A stretch of DNA of 25,112 nt from a virus. The notes under the pieces were generated by a model. The model was given only the letters and a program-made list of their open reading frames with translations, was not told where the DNA came from and searched no databases. Below, in pieces: positions 1 to 5,327 of the stretch (within the stretch, counting starts at the first letter, position 1; each line of letters begins with the position of its first letter). The stretch lies in IMG/VR virus record IMGVR_UViG_3300038825_000719, positions 1 to 25,112 of that record; one strand, written 5' to 3'. The position numbers were made by a program, and so were the translations under genes.

Positions 1-63
1 AGTTTGAGTTTCTATTGCTTGATCTCTTGCTTTTTCTTTTGTTTTCGGTTGTTTTAATTCCAT
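1..63 (-). CDS. Partial hypothetical protein (N-terminus only)
   Basis: Only the first 21 codons are inside the window; the gene runs off the left edge. The visible N-terminus (MELKQPKTKEKARDQAIE...) is hydrophilic and rich in Lys and Glu. The start is chosen because a GAGG ribosome binding site lies just upstream, inside the AACAAATGAGG leader that resembles those of the other leftward genes. It follows the 138-554 gene in the same direction and is probably in the same transcription unit. No function can be assigned from so short a piece. Confidence 0.6.
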   Translation of the reverse strand, partial: MELKQPKTKEKARDQAIETQT

Positions 64-137
64 TTTATTTTTTCCTCATTTGTTTGCTTAATCTAAAACT
101 ATTAATAAAAACTCATAAGCATAGTTTTTTAAGTTGT

Positions 138-554
138 TTAATTTAATCTATAAATAAATAGTTCGTTTTCTTCGTGTTCGTTTCCGTCATAGTAACTTAT
201 AAAATGTCCTCTTCCGTCTGATGCGATAGCTTCATTAATAAACTTTTCAATATTTTTAATACTATTTAAAAGCATATTGTTTGAACTTTCGCAATGTTGC
301 TGAACTGATTTAATTATATCTATATCTATTTCAGTATGAAAAGATAAAAAAGAAGAATTAAAAGCCCATATAGATTGTTTAATATCTTCTTCGCATCTTT
401 TTTGAGCTTCTTTATCATTTAAAACTAAATATTCTTGATCACCAATAAAATATGTAGTTTTACCTTCTTTTGTTATATCTGAATATTCGCAATTAGTATG
501 CTTTTTTAAAGCTTCTATATTGCTTCTATTTCTTTCCTCTTCTTTTGTACTCAT
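138..554 (-). CDS. Hypothetical protein, leftward module
   Basis: This gene encodes 138 residues with no family I recognise. The protein is charged and probably mostly helical: the N-terminal 60 residues are rich in Glu and Lys, and the middle (roughly residues 70-110) looks like amphipathic helix. No signal peptide or membrane segment is seen. The ATG is preceded by AAAGGATAAAAAACA, a reasonable ribosome binding site within the AACAAAT leader shared by the module. The next gene upstream (587-823) ends 32 bases away. The location in a cluster of short leftward genes suggests an early or accessory phage function, but this is inference from context only. Confidence 0.75.
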   Translation of the reverse strand: MSTKEEERNRSNIEALKKHTNCEYSDITKEGKTTYFIGDQEYLVLNDKEAQKRCEEDIKQSIWAFNSSFLSFHTEIDIDIIKSVQQHCESSNNMLLNSIKNIEKFINEAIASDGRGHFISYYDGNEHEENELFIYRLN

Positions 555-586
555 TGTTTTTTATCCTTTATTTGTTATTAAAAAAA

Positions 587-823
587 TTATTTAAAATCTT
601 TTAATCTAATTTTAATATTATAATGTTCTTTTAAATCTTGTTTTAATTCTTTGTAATCTTCGTAGAATTTATGGTTATCAGTACCCGAAAAATAATTTAA
701 TATTTCTAATTCATATAAATAACCAAACTTCTTGTAATGTTTGTTTTCTAATTTATTTTGTACTATTAAAAAGTTTTTATTGTCTTTATCTATGCTGATT
801 GCTTTAAATGTGTTTTCTTTCAT
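587..823 (-). CDS. Hypothetical protein, paralogue of the N-terminal part of the 2005-2481 product
   Basis: This is a 78-residue protein of unknown function. Its C-terminus (LKQDLKEHYNIKIRLKDFK) matches the middle of the 2005-2481 product (LKKYLILHYDLEIFEKDFK) at spaced positions: an LK pair, HY, an alternating Ile/Leu strand and a final KDFK. The N-terminal halves could also align as a short beta-rich domain. The start codon overlaps the stop of the 820-1011 gene by 4 bases (ATGA), which suggests translational coupling. No catalytic or metal-binding pattern and no membrane segment are visible. A small domain duplicated within the module is the most that can be said. Confidence 0.72.
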   Translation of the reverse strand: MKENTFKAISIDKDNKNFLIVQNKLENKHYKKFGYLYELEILNYFSGTDNHKFYEDYKELKQDLKEHYNIKIRLKDFK

Positions 824-1011
824 TGTTTTTTCCTATACCCCAAAGTTTCTAGATTAAATATCTCTATTGTTTTAGACGCTTCATCTATCCCAAATTCTTT
901 ATCTATTTTTTGCAAAGTCATACTAATTAAATTACTTGAATAGGGTTTTATATGTATAGTTTCTACATATTCTTTTATTTCATTCCTTAGCTCTTTAAGT
1001 GTTTTGCTCAT
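820..1011 (-). CDS. Hypothetical small helical protein
   Basis: A 63-residue charged protein without recognised family. The sequence is predicted by eye to be helical, with LKELRNEIKEYVETI near the N-terminus and a second amphipathic segment around residues 30-50. The start follows GGGAAAACA inside a long AACAAACAAACAAAGGG leader. The gene overlaps its downstream neighbour (587-823) by 4 bases and its start overlaps the stop of the 46-residue frame at 1008-1148 by 4 bases. This makes a chain of ATGA junctions. Function unknown. Confidence 0.68.
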   Translation of the reverse strand: MSKTLKELRNEIKEYVETIHIKPYSSNLISMTLQKIDKEFGIDEASKTIEIFNLETLGYRKKQ

Positions 1012-1148
1012 TGTTTTCCCTTTGTTTGTTTGTTTAAAATTCTTTTTAAATAAAATATAAAACTATAAATATAAAAATATAAAACCCTGTTAATAATAAT
1101 ATACAAATATGGATCGGTTTTTTTCTGTTTTTTTATGGTTTTTTTCAT
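1008..1148 (-). CDS. Possible 46-residue membrane micro-protein
   Basis: This is a short open frame starting MKKTIKKQKKTDPYLY. It has a basic N-terminus, then a Tyr/Ile/Phe-rich hydrophobic stretch (about residues 14-34), then a basic tail. It could span a membrane once. Its stop overlaps the ATG of the 820-1011 gene as ATGA, the same junction type used elsewhere in this module, which is the main argument that it is real. Against it, the DNA is extremely AT-rich and no good ribosome binding site precedes the ATG. The stretch may instead be a non-coding AT-rich region beside the CTGAGATC repeats. Confidence 0.35.
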   Translation of the reverse strand: MKKTIKKQKKTDPYLYIIINRVLYFYIYSFIFYLKRILNKQTKGKQ

Positions 1149-1170
1149 ATTTGGTTGAAAATCTTGAACC

Positions 1171-1234
1171 CTGAGATCCCTGAGATCAACTTAACAACTC
1201 TTCTGAGATCCCTGAGATCAACTTAACAACTCTT
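1171..1234. repeat. Perfect 32-bp tandem duplication containing four CTGAGATC boxes
   Basis: Two identical 32-bp units lie end to end at 1171-1202 and 1203-1234. Each unit holds two copies of CTGAGATC separated by one base, so the octamer occurs at 1171, 1180, 1203 and 1212. All four contain GATC. The second unit also encodes the last codons and stop of the small frame at 1218-1307. A very AT-rich stretch (about 1030-1130) lies beside the array, giving an iteron-plus-AT-rich arrangement. Whether this is a protein-binding array or a neutral duplication cannot be decided from the sequence. Confidence 0.9.
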
Positions 1235-1307
1235 TAATTTCTGCCTTTATTCTTTCCCAAAAAAAGACAATAAACACTAAAAAAACTATGCTGTCTAATA
1301 TCATCAT
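1218..1307 (-). CDS. Possible 29-residue single-pass membrane peptide
   Basis: A tiny frame that starts MMILDSIVFLVFIVFF, so a hydrophobic helix occupies residues about 3-17, followed by a charged amphipathic tail (WERIKAEIKELLS). The first ATG overlaps the stop of the coiled-coil frame upstream by one base (TAATG), which suggests coupled translation. Its stop lies within the 32-bp tandem repeat. The clean membrane-plus-charged-helix layout and the coupling favour a real gene; the short length keeps confidence modest. The function is unknown. Confidence 0.45.
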   Translation of the reverse strand: MMILDSIVFLVFIVFFWERIKAEIKELLS

Positions 1308-1474
1308 TAAAACCCCTTTTTTAACATTAAGTTAACCATTTCAAGCAAATTTTCTTTTTTATCTACCTTTTCTTGTAATGATTTTATTTTATCTTTTAAT
1401 TCTTCAATTTCTTCTTTTAAGTTCATAATATTTAATTTTAAACTATTTTTTTTTATTTGTAAATCATCTTTCAT
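1307..1474 (-). CDS. Small coiled-coil protein (55 residues)
   Basis: This frame begins MKDDLQIKKNSLKLNI and continues as an uninterrupted heptad pattern (LKEEIEELKDKIKSLQEKV) for most of its length, so it should form a coiled coil, probably a dimer. The ribosome binding site AAGGA is 9 bases before the ATG and sits in an AACAAACAAGGA leader like those of its neighbours. It is directly coupled (TAATG) to the 29-residue membrane peptide downstream. A small coiled coil next to a small membrane peptide could work as a pair, but no family is recognised. Confidence 0.6.
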   Translation of the reverse strand: MKDDLQIKKNSLKLNIMNLKEEIEELKDKIKSLQEKVDKKENLLEMVNLMLKKGF

Positions 1475-1504
1475 ATTTATTTTTCCTTGTTTGTTAAACC
1501 TAAG

Positions 1505-1531
1505 ACAAGAGAGTTTTTTAGGCTCTCTTGT
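1505..1531. terminator. Inverted repeat, possible hairpin terminator between leftward genes
   Basis: ACAAGAGAG at 1505-1513 pairs perfectly with CTCTCTTGT at 1523-1531 across a 9-base loop. It lies between the 1554-2003 gene and the 1307-1474 gene, both leftward. On the minus strand the stem is not followed by a run of T, so it is a weak candidate for a classical intrinsic terminator. It could equally be an mRNA processing or stability hairpin. Confidence 0.35.
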
Positions 1532-1553
1532 TTCTAGCTTTTGCCGTCATCAG

Positions 1554-2003
1554 TTAGGAATTTCTTTTTTGTATTTCTTTCTGGCTGTAAATCTCTTGTA
1601 CCTCTGCGTTGTCAATGTCTTTAAAATCAAAAAGCATACCTCTTTCGTCATAGCTGTTTGAAATTCTAAACATTTTATTAAACGGACTTTCTTTCGTCCA
1701 AAGTTCACAGCGCATATTTCCGTAGGCGTCGCCTTCTTTGTTGTTAAAATCAAGAATGATTTCGAAAGCGTCCTGTAATATCCTAGCTTGTCTAGGTGTT
1801 AGTTTGTTTTTTTCTAATTTCATTTTTGTAATTGTTTCAATGGTTTTTTTATCCTCTTTACTTAAAGCTGTTAACCATTCCCTAGATATATCTGAAATGT
1901 GAACCTCATTTTTTAAATCAAAATTTCCGTCCGTTAATTGTGCATAAACATAACCTTTTTCATCTATTCCACAACCTGCACTTTTTAATATTTTAATTCT
2001 CAT
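1554..2003 (-). CDS. Hypothetical protein, leftward module
   Basis: This gene encodes 149 residues of unknown function. The N-terminus looks beta-rich (MRIKILKSAGCGIDEKGYVYA), the middle (about residues 55-95) is helical, with EDKKTIETITKMKLEKNKLTPRQ, and the C-terminus is polar. No signal peptide, membrane segment or known motif is seen. The start is well supported: AAGGAG lies about 8 bases before the ATG, inside the 3' end of the 2005-2481 gene, which stops one base before. The tight spacing says the two genes are co-transcribed and probably translationally coupled. Confidence 0.75.
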   Translation of the reverse strand: MRIKILKSAGCGIDEKGYVYAQLTDGNFDLKNEVHISDISREWLTALSKEDKKTIETITKMKLEKNKLTPRQARILQDAFEIILDFNNKEGDAYGNMRCELWTKESPFNKMFRISNSYDERGMLFDFKDIDNAEVQEIYSQKEIQKRNS

Positions 2004-2004
2004 C

Positions 2005-2481
2005 TTATTTTTCTCCTTGTTTTGCTTTCATTAGTTTATCTTGTATGTTTTCTAAAAAGTCCTCTTTTAAAAACTCTTGATAATCTTTTTTATTTTCATA
2101 TAAATCAGAATTTAATTGTAAAAAGAGTAAAATATTTTTTCCTATTGTTTCATAAAGGTATAGTATAAAAGCTATTGCTCTTATCTCTCTTAATGAAAGT
2201 TTAACATTTACTTTTTTGTTCATCTCATCTTCCAAGAAATGCTCGTTTGCTACTACTTCTACTTTAAAATCTTTTTCAAATATTTCTAAATCATAATGTA
2301 GAATTAAGTATTTCTTTAAATCGTTGAACTCTTCGAACTCTTCATGTTCTATAAAGTTTTCTTCTATGAAATCTTTATTTAATTTAACTACTACTAATTC
2401 GTAAACGCTGGGATCTGAGAAGCACTTACTTATGCAAAATTCATATCCTTTAAATGTTTGGTATTGTCTTTTTTCTTCCAT
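2005..2481 (-). CDS. Hypothetical protein, first gene of the leftward module
   Basis: A 158-residue acidic protein. Residues about 1-75 carry the small domain also present in the 587-823 product, including the HYDLEIFEKDFK motif. The second half (about residues 90-158) is predicted helical, with a hydrophobic segment LREIRAIAFILYLYETIG that is more likely a core helix than a membrane anchor. It is the promoter-proximal gene of the leftward run and lies just behind the 2506-2520 palindrome. Its leader is AACAAATAAGAAAGGG. The position next to a putative operator would fit an early-expressed gene. No DNA-binding motif is visible. Confidence 0.72.
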   Translation of the reverse strand: MEEKRQYQTFKGYEFCISKCFSDPSVYELVVVKLNKDFIEENFIEHEEFEEFNDLKKYLILHYDLEIFEKDFKVEVVANEHFLEDEMNKKVNVKLSLREIRAIAFILYLYETIGKNILLFLQLNSDLYENKKDYQEFLKEDFLENIQDKLMKAKQGEK

Positions 2482-2505
2482 TTTAAAACCCTTTCTTATT
2501 TGTTA

Positions 2506-2520
2506 TGTAAACAATTTACA
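2506..2520. promoter_or_regulatory. Palindromic operator candidate TGTAAA-N3-TTTACA
   Basis: TGTAAA and TTTACA form a perfect 6-bp inverted repeat with a 3-bp spacer, centred about 30 bases upstream of the first leftward gene (start at 2481). On the minus strand a TTGATA hexamer lies about 17 bases upstream of a TAAATT element overlapping the palindrome, so a repressor bound here could block that promoter. The symmetry is seen directly; the regulatory role is inferred. Confidence 0.4.
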
Positions 2521-2722
2521 AAACCTTTTTTTTAATATCAAACATTTTATTTATTTTATCTAAACATTTCTTTTTATATGGTGTTGATTGATTACCCAGC
2601 ACACGCCACGCCCTAATTATTTAAGAACTATTTTCTTTTTTTGGTTGCTAGGTTGTTTCTGACTAGGTAGGAGTGATTTGACTAGTGCAAGTGTGTCCTA
2701 TAGTATTCCTTGCAAAACCATA

Positions 2723-2744
2723 GTTAACGACTAACTATAAATAG
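2723..2744. repeat. Box copy 1 of a duplicated AACGACTAA-TATAA element
   Basis: GTTAACGACTAACTATAAATAG recurs with few changes 71 bp further on. The core AACGACTAA is identical and is followed by TATAA in both copies. This copy is also partly palindromic (TAGTTA ... TAACTA). Position in the divergent control region suggests a promoter or regulator site. Confidence 0.5.
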
Positions 2745-2793
2745 TAATAATTTAATAAGGTATATATCAATATCAAGAAAATAAAAAATTGTC

Positions 2794-2814
2794 GTAAACG
2801 ACTAATTATAATAG
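2794..2814. repeat. Box copy 2 of the duplicated AACGACTAA-TATAAT element
   Basis: The second copy keeps AACGACTAA and ends in a perfect TATAAT (2807-2812). A small inverted repeat, GTCGT-AA-ACGAC, overlaps its left end at 2791-2802. No TTGACA-like hexamer lies 16-18 bases before the TATAAT, so if this is a promoter it is either activator-dependent or uses the AACGACTAA part as its recognition element. Confidence 0.5.
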
Positions 2815-2918
2815 AGATAGGTATTACAGTTAAAGTAATGGTTTAAGGTAAAAAATATTAGATTACAAATCCTAAATTTTGGTGGTTTTTTATTGATTTT
2901 TACCCCTAAATTACTTCT

Positions 2919-3122
2919 ATGCCAAAATATGATTATCAATGTTTAGAATGCGACAAGATATTTGAAGTGGAACAAAAGATGGCTGATGATCCACTTGAAG
3001 AATGTTTATGTGAAAATGAAAAATTCTTAGTAAAAAGGATACCTTCTAAGCCATTATTAGTCATAAATGATGCAGGTTCAATGCCTGATCGCAAATTATA
3101 CAAAGAATTGGATATAGATTAG
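2919..3122 (+). CDS. FmdB-type zinc ribbon protein
   Basis: A 67-residue protein with the FmdB/zinc-ribbon layout: MPKYDYQC at the start, Cys8 and Cys11 as the first knuckle, and Cys29 and Cys31 as the second. The four cysteines are expected to bind one zinc ion. Members of this family are small putative regulators found in bacteria and in marine phages; a precise role is not known. The spacing of the second pair (C-x-C) matches the family. It is the first gene of the rightward small-gene chain and is followed one base later by a second Cys-rich frame. Confidence 0.8.
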   Translation: MPKYDYQCLECDKIFEVEQKMADDPLEECLCENEKFLVKRIPSKPLLVINDAGSMPDRKLYKELDID

Positions 3123-3123
3123 C

Positions 3124-3279
3124 GTGTTTGACTACTGTTCTTTAATCGACAAGAAATGCTCGTTTGCTGGTAAGGAAAAGGGTATAACTTATTGTGGGTT
3201 ACACACAGGATTACAGATACAAAACAGAATTGAATACATACAATCGTGTCCAAAAACAAAATTTAAAAAGAGGAGATAG
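3124..3279 (+). CDS. Cys-rich small protein (GTG start)
   Basis: An open frame of 51 residues, below usual gene-finding cut-offs, beginning at a GTG one base after the stop of the zinc-ribbon gene. It has four cysteines (residues 5, 12, 24 and 42) and one histidine, spaced in a way that could hold a metal ion or disulfides. The C-terminus is basic (KTKFKKRR). In this frame the nearest upstream stop is at 3115, so GTG is the best start. The next gene's AGGAG lies inside its last codons. No family name can be given. Confidence 0.55.
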   Translation: MFDYCSLIDKKCSFAGKEKGITYCGLHTGLQIQNRIEYIQSCPKTKFKKRR

Positions 3280-3281
3280 CT

Positions 3282-3338
3282 ATGCCATATCATACTGGAA
3301 AGAAAAAGAAGAAAAAGAAAAAAGGTAAAAAGAAATGA
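3282..3338 (+). CDS. 18-residue poly-lysine micro-protein
   Basis: The frame reads MPYHTG followed almost entirely by lysine. It has a strong ribosome binding site (AGGAG, 7-8 bases before the ATG) and its stop overlaps the next ATG as ATGA. These two signals argue for real translation despite the length. Similar MPYxxGKKK-type peptides occur, as I recall, in marine phages. Such a peptide could bind nucleic acid or, more simply, serve as a leader that couples translation to the following gene. Both are inference. Confidence 0.5.
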   Translation: MPYHTGKKKKKKKKGKKK

Positions 3339-3481
3339 AAGTGAAAGCACCAAGAGGATACCACTTTATGAAAAAGAAGGGGAAGTTTAAATTGATGAAA
3401 AATCCCAAAGGTGGATATAAAAAACACAAGGGTTCTTCATTGACAATGAATATGCCTGTTGTCAAAAGACATAGTAAATGA
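3335..3481 (+). CDS. Small basic protein (MKVKAPRGYHFM type)
   Basis: A 48-residue, strongly basic protein beginning MKVKAPRGYHFMKK, with a second conserved-looking part GGYKKHKGSS. I recall similar short 'MKVKAPKGFHWM...LMK...HKGAS' proteins in uncultured marine phages; no function is known for them. The start overlaps the preceding stop by 4 bases and its own stop overlaps the next start by 4 bases. Overall charge suggests nucleic-acid contact, but this is not shown. Confidence 0.62.
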   Translation: MKVKAPRGYHFMKKKGKFKLMKNPKGGYKKHKGSSLTMNMPVVKRHSK

Positions 3482-3609
3482 AAGAAGAAAGTATTTATAA
3501 ACAACCGAACGGAGCAGGGAAAGGCGATGTACCTCGTCCAATGAGTATATCTAAAAAAGAATACGAAAAGCGTTGGGAAAAGATATTTAGAAAAAAGGAC
3601 AAGAAGTAA
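3478..3609 (+). CDS. Small 'GKGDVPRP' protein
   Basis: A 43-residue protein with the motif KQPNGAGKGDVPRPM followed by YEKRWEKIFRKKD. The order 'GKGDxPRP ... W(D/E)xIF(G/R)KK' is one I recognise from many short phage proteins, especially marine ones; the function is unknown. It is linked to its neighbours by a 4-base overlap upstream and a 1-base TAATG overlap downstream, so translation is probably coupled across the chain. Confidence 0.65.
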   Translation: MKEESIYKQPNGAGKGDVPRPMSISKKEYEKRWEKIFRKKDKK

Positions 3610-3824
3610 TGTGGGAATTATTTAAAGATAAAAACGAATACAATGAAAAGAATATTATTGGGTTTTTATCCTTTGCGTTGATGTGTGTATTCGGCATCGT
3701 GGATTTAGCTATGGGTATTGTTGGTATAGAGCTAATGGTAAACGACTACATTTATAACTCGTTCGTCTGGGTGACACTTGGTTCATTCGGAATCGCAGGA
3801 GCAGAAAAAGTTTACAAGAAATGA
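3609..3824 (+). CDS. Small two-helix membrane protein, possible holin
   Basis: A 71-residue protein with a polar N-terminus (about 15 residues) and two hydrophobic segments, roughly residues 16-41 (IIGFLSFALMCVFGIVDLAM) and 46-66. The helices are joined by a short polar turn and followed by a basic tail (EKVYKK). Size and topology fit small class II phage holins, but also many other phage membrane proteins. A better holin candidate exists at 16000-16371 next to the endolysin, so this one may have a different role or act as an antiholin. It is coupled to the genes on both sides. Confidence 0.68.
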   Translation: MWELFKDKNEYNEKNIIGFLSFALMCVFGIVDLAMGIVGIELMVNDYIYNSFVWVTLGSFGIAGAEKVYKK

Positions 3825-3964
3825 GGAAGTCATTATTCCAAGATCGCACCAGGAAGTCAAATGGAGCAAAAAAAACACGACAAGGTATGAGCAGTAATAC
3901 TAAGTATGGAACGAAAGGTTCTAAGAAATATTATAAAAAGAAATATAGAGGACAAGGTAAATGA
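3821..3964 (+). CDS. Small basic protein (47 residues)
   Basis: This 47-residue frame begins MRKSLFQDRTRKSN and ends in a Gly/Lys/Tyr-rich tail (SKKYYKKKYRGQGK). It is very basic with no hydrophobic core, so it is probably disordered unless bound to nucleic acid or another protein. Both ends show ATGA overlaps, with the membrane protein gene before it and the terminase small subunit gene after it. The coupling to terS is a hint of a role in packaging or DNA contact, but no direct evidence exists. Confidence 0.6.
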   Translation: MRKSLFQDRTRKSNGAKKTRQGMSSNTKYGTKGSKKYYKKKYRGQGK

Positions 3965-4629
3965 GTAATATCGAGTTAAAGAAAGCCAATCAAATGGCTG
4001 CTATTGATTTAATGATACATAATCCTGATTTAAATAAAAAACAGTTAGCCGAGCAGATAAATGTAAGTCATAGAACGATACAATCTTGGTTTGCCGATGA
4101 TCGCTTTGTTGATATGTATTATAAAAAGTATATGGTTTCTTTTAATGCAAAGCTACCTATGGTATTAAATAGTATGATTCGTGAAGCAGTTGAGGGAAAT
4201 GTCCAAGCAGGGCGTCTGGTATTAGAACATTCAGGGAAACTAGTTAAAAACATCAATGTAACTGTAGATAGTCCATTTGAAAAATTCTTAAAGGCAGAAC
4301 AGATAGACGCAGAGGATATACTTGACGCAGAAAGCGAGGAAGTTGCAGAAATAATAGAAACGCTTCCAGAAAGAAACCCAGAAAACGACAAACCCAAAAA
4401 GCGTCAGATAAAAGAAAAGAAAGCAGTAGAAAGAATCAAGGAAGGTAAACCACCTTCCAGGCAAAAGAAAAGAGAAGATAGAGCTAATAGATACGCACTA
4501 TTACAACGAGCTAAGAAAGTTGGATTAGAGCCATTGCCATCAAGGCGTCCGACTGCAAGTGAAAAAAGAAAGTGGTTAGAGAAGTTAGCAGAATTAGAAG
4601 CTAAGCAATCCCATACTCATCAGGCATAA
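3961..4629 (+). CDS. terS: Terminase small subunit-like HTH protein
   Basis: A 222-residue protein with an N-terminal helix-turn-helix (about residues 10-50: LNKKQLAEQINVSHRTIQSW) followed by a helical oligomerisation-like region (EAVEGNVQAGRLVLEHSGK). This resembles the phBC6A51-type HTH family common in small terminase subunits, which recognise the phage packaging site and hand DNA to the large subunit. The C-terminal ~90 residues are highly charged and probably flexible or coiled. The gene lies on the plus strand and ends 29 bases inside the 3' end of an opposing gene. TerL lies beyond that gene on the minus strand, so the pair is split, which is unusual. Confidence 0.75.
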   Translation: MSNIELKKANQMAAIDLMIHNPDLNKKQLAEQINVSHRTIQSWFADDRFVDMYYKKYMVSFNAKLPMVLNSMIREAVEGNVQAGRLVLEHSGKLVKNINVTVDSPFEKFLKAEQIDAEDILDAESEEVAEIIETLPERNPENDKPKKRQIKEKKAVERIKEGKPPSRQKKREDRANRYALLQRAKKVGLEPLPSRRPTASEKRKWLEKLAELEAKQSHTHQA

Positions 4630-4822
4630 CATCATACTCTTCAAAAATTTCTGACATTTCCATTGAGATATAAGCTACATCTAATAAATCTATATCTTGA
4701 GATGCAAGTTTTTTAGATGGTGCTACTTTGGAGCATACAAATCCTAAAAGATCATTATTGGCTTCAGATATTCTTTTTATCTGTGAAACCATCTTAAATA
4801 TCTCTTTTATTAAATCGTCCAT
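4601..4822 (-). CDS. Hypothetical small acidic protein
   Basis: A 73-residue acidic, helical-looking protein of unknown function. It is the last gene of the leftward packaging/head cluster; its start follows the stop of the 4824-5327 gene as TAATATG, so reinitiation is likely. The 3' end overlaps the 3' end of the terS gene on the opposite strand by 29 bases, with no terminator hairpin that I can see at the junction. No motif is recognised. Confidence 0.65.
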   Translation of the reverse strand: MDDLIKEIFKMVSQIKRISEANNDLLGFVCSKVAPSKKLASQDIDLLDVAYISMEMSEIFEEYDVMPDEYGIA

Positions 4823-4823
4823 A

Positions 4824-5327
4824 TTATAGTTTACGCATACTTGTTGAAAGATTCCTTATAAAATCGTCCAAAAACTCATCTACTTCAGTTTCAATCTTTT
4901 CTTTTACTATGTCAAATGCTTCTTCATCAGAGGTGTAAAAGAATTTTCTTTGTGGCACTTTTCCATACTTTCCTTTATAGCCACCTTCTTTTAAGTGTGG
5001 TTCGTATTGCTCTTCATTTGTACCGTAGGAAACTTTCATTTCATTAGTGTTTGTTTTTATAGAGCTTCTTGAGTGTAAACTTTTTTTCAAGTTTCCAGTT
5101 CTGTCCATAATAGGACGATTAGGACGATCAGTAATTTTTACATATTTTTCACTTAATGTTTGGAAAGGTTTACCATCAATATTTTTTTCTTTTCTAAAAG
5201 TATCTCTTACTTTCTTTTTTGCGAAGTCAGCTATTCGTTTTAGTCTTTTGTTTACTAATTGCTTTATAACTCTAGCTTGGACTTTGTGAAAGTTAAAATT
5301 AACTTTGTTGTTGATCTTGACTATCAT
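4824..5327 (-). CDS. Virion morphogenesis / tail completion protein (Mu gpG- or HK97 gp10-like)
   Basis: A 167-residue protein. The pattern 'GKPFQTLSEKYVKI...IMDRTGNLKKSL...VSYGTN..YEPHLKEGG...VPQRKFFYTSDEE' fits the phage virion morphogenesis / head-tail joining families: a strand carrying 'DRTGNLxxSL', a 'Y...H.xGG' segment, then 'PxRxFF' near the end. These proteins help finish the head-to-tail interface. The N-terminus is basic and helical. The gene begins 29 bases inside the end of the portal gene, in the same direction, which fits a head-assembly operon. Assignment rests on motif order, not on a search. Confidence 0.65.
   Translation of the reverse strand: MIVKINNKVNFNFHKVQARVIKQLVNKRLKRIADFAKKKVRDTFRKEKNIDGKPFQTLSEKYVKITDRPNRPIMDRTGNLKKSLHSRSSIKTNTNEMKVSYGTNEEQYEPHLKEGGYKGKYGKVPQRKFFYTSDEEAFDIVKEKIETEVDEFLDDFIRNLSTSMRKL

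Larger units (their letters stand above)
2482..2918. other. Divergent intergenic control region
   Basis: This 437-bp gap separates the leftward module from the rightward genes starting at 2919. I find no credible gene or tRNA in it. It holds a 15-bp palindrome close to the leftward start (2506-2520) and a duplicated ~21-bp AT-rich box (2723-2744 and 2794-2814). It also has a more GC-containing patch near 2590-2720 with no recognisable structure. Such a layout fits a bidirectional promoter/operator region; promoters could not be assigned with confidence because no clear -35 elements pair with the TATAAT-like boxes. Confidence 0.7.

Noticed and set aside
1171-1234. Tandem repeat as a CRISPR remnant
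   Set aside because: The two units abut directly without a spacer and no cas gene is present.
2590-2720. tRNA or attachment site in the less AT-rich patch of the control region
   Set aside because: No cloverleaf, T-arm or CCA end could be drawn, and no integrase gene or second copy of a core sequence was seen.
2784-2812. Ordinary sigma-70 promoter using TATAAT at 2807-2812
   Set aside because: The only -35-like hexamer (TTGTCG at 2789) is 12 bases away, too close; the spacing of 16-18 bases holds only A/T runs.
3280-3504. Phe-rich minus-strand frame, possible membrane protein
   Set aside because: It is the complement of Lys-rich codons (AAA/AAG read as TTT/CTT) of the small basic genes, which have ribosome binding sites and coupled junctions.
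4119-4397. Minus-strand Ser-rich frame opposite terS
   Set aside because: Low-complexity Ser/Ile composition and full overlap with a motif-bearing gene mark it as a shadow.
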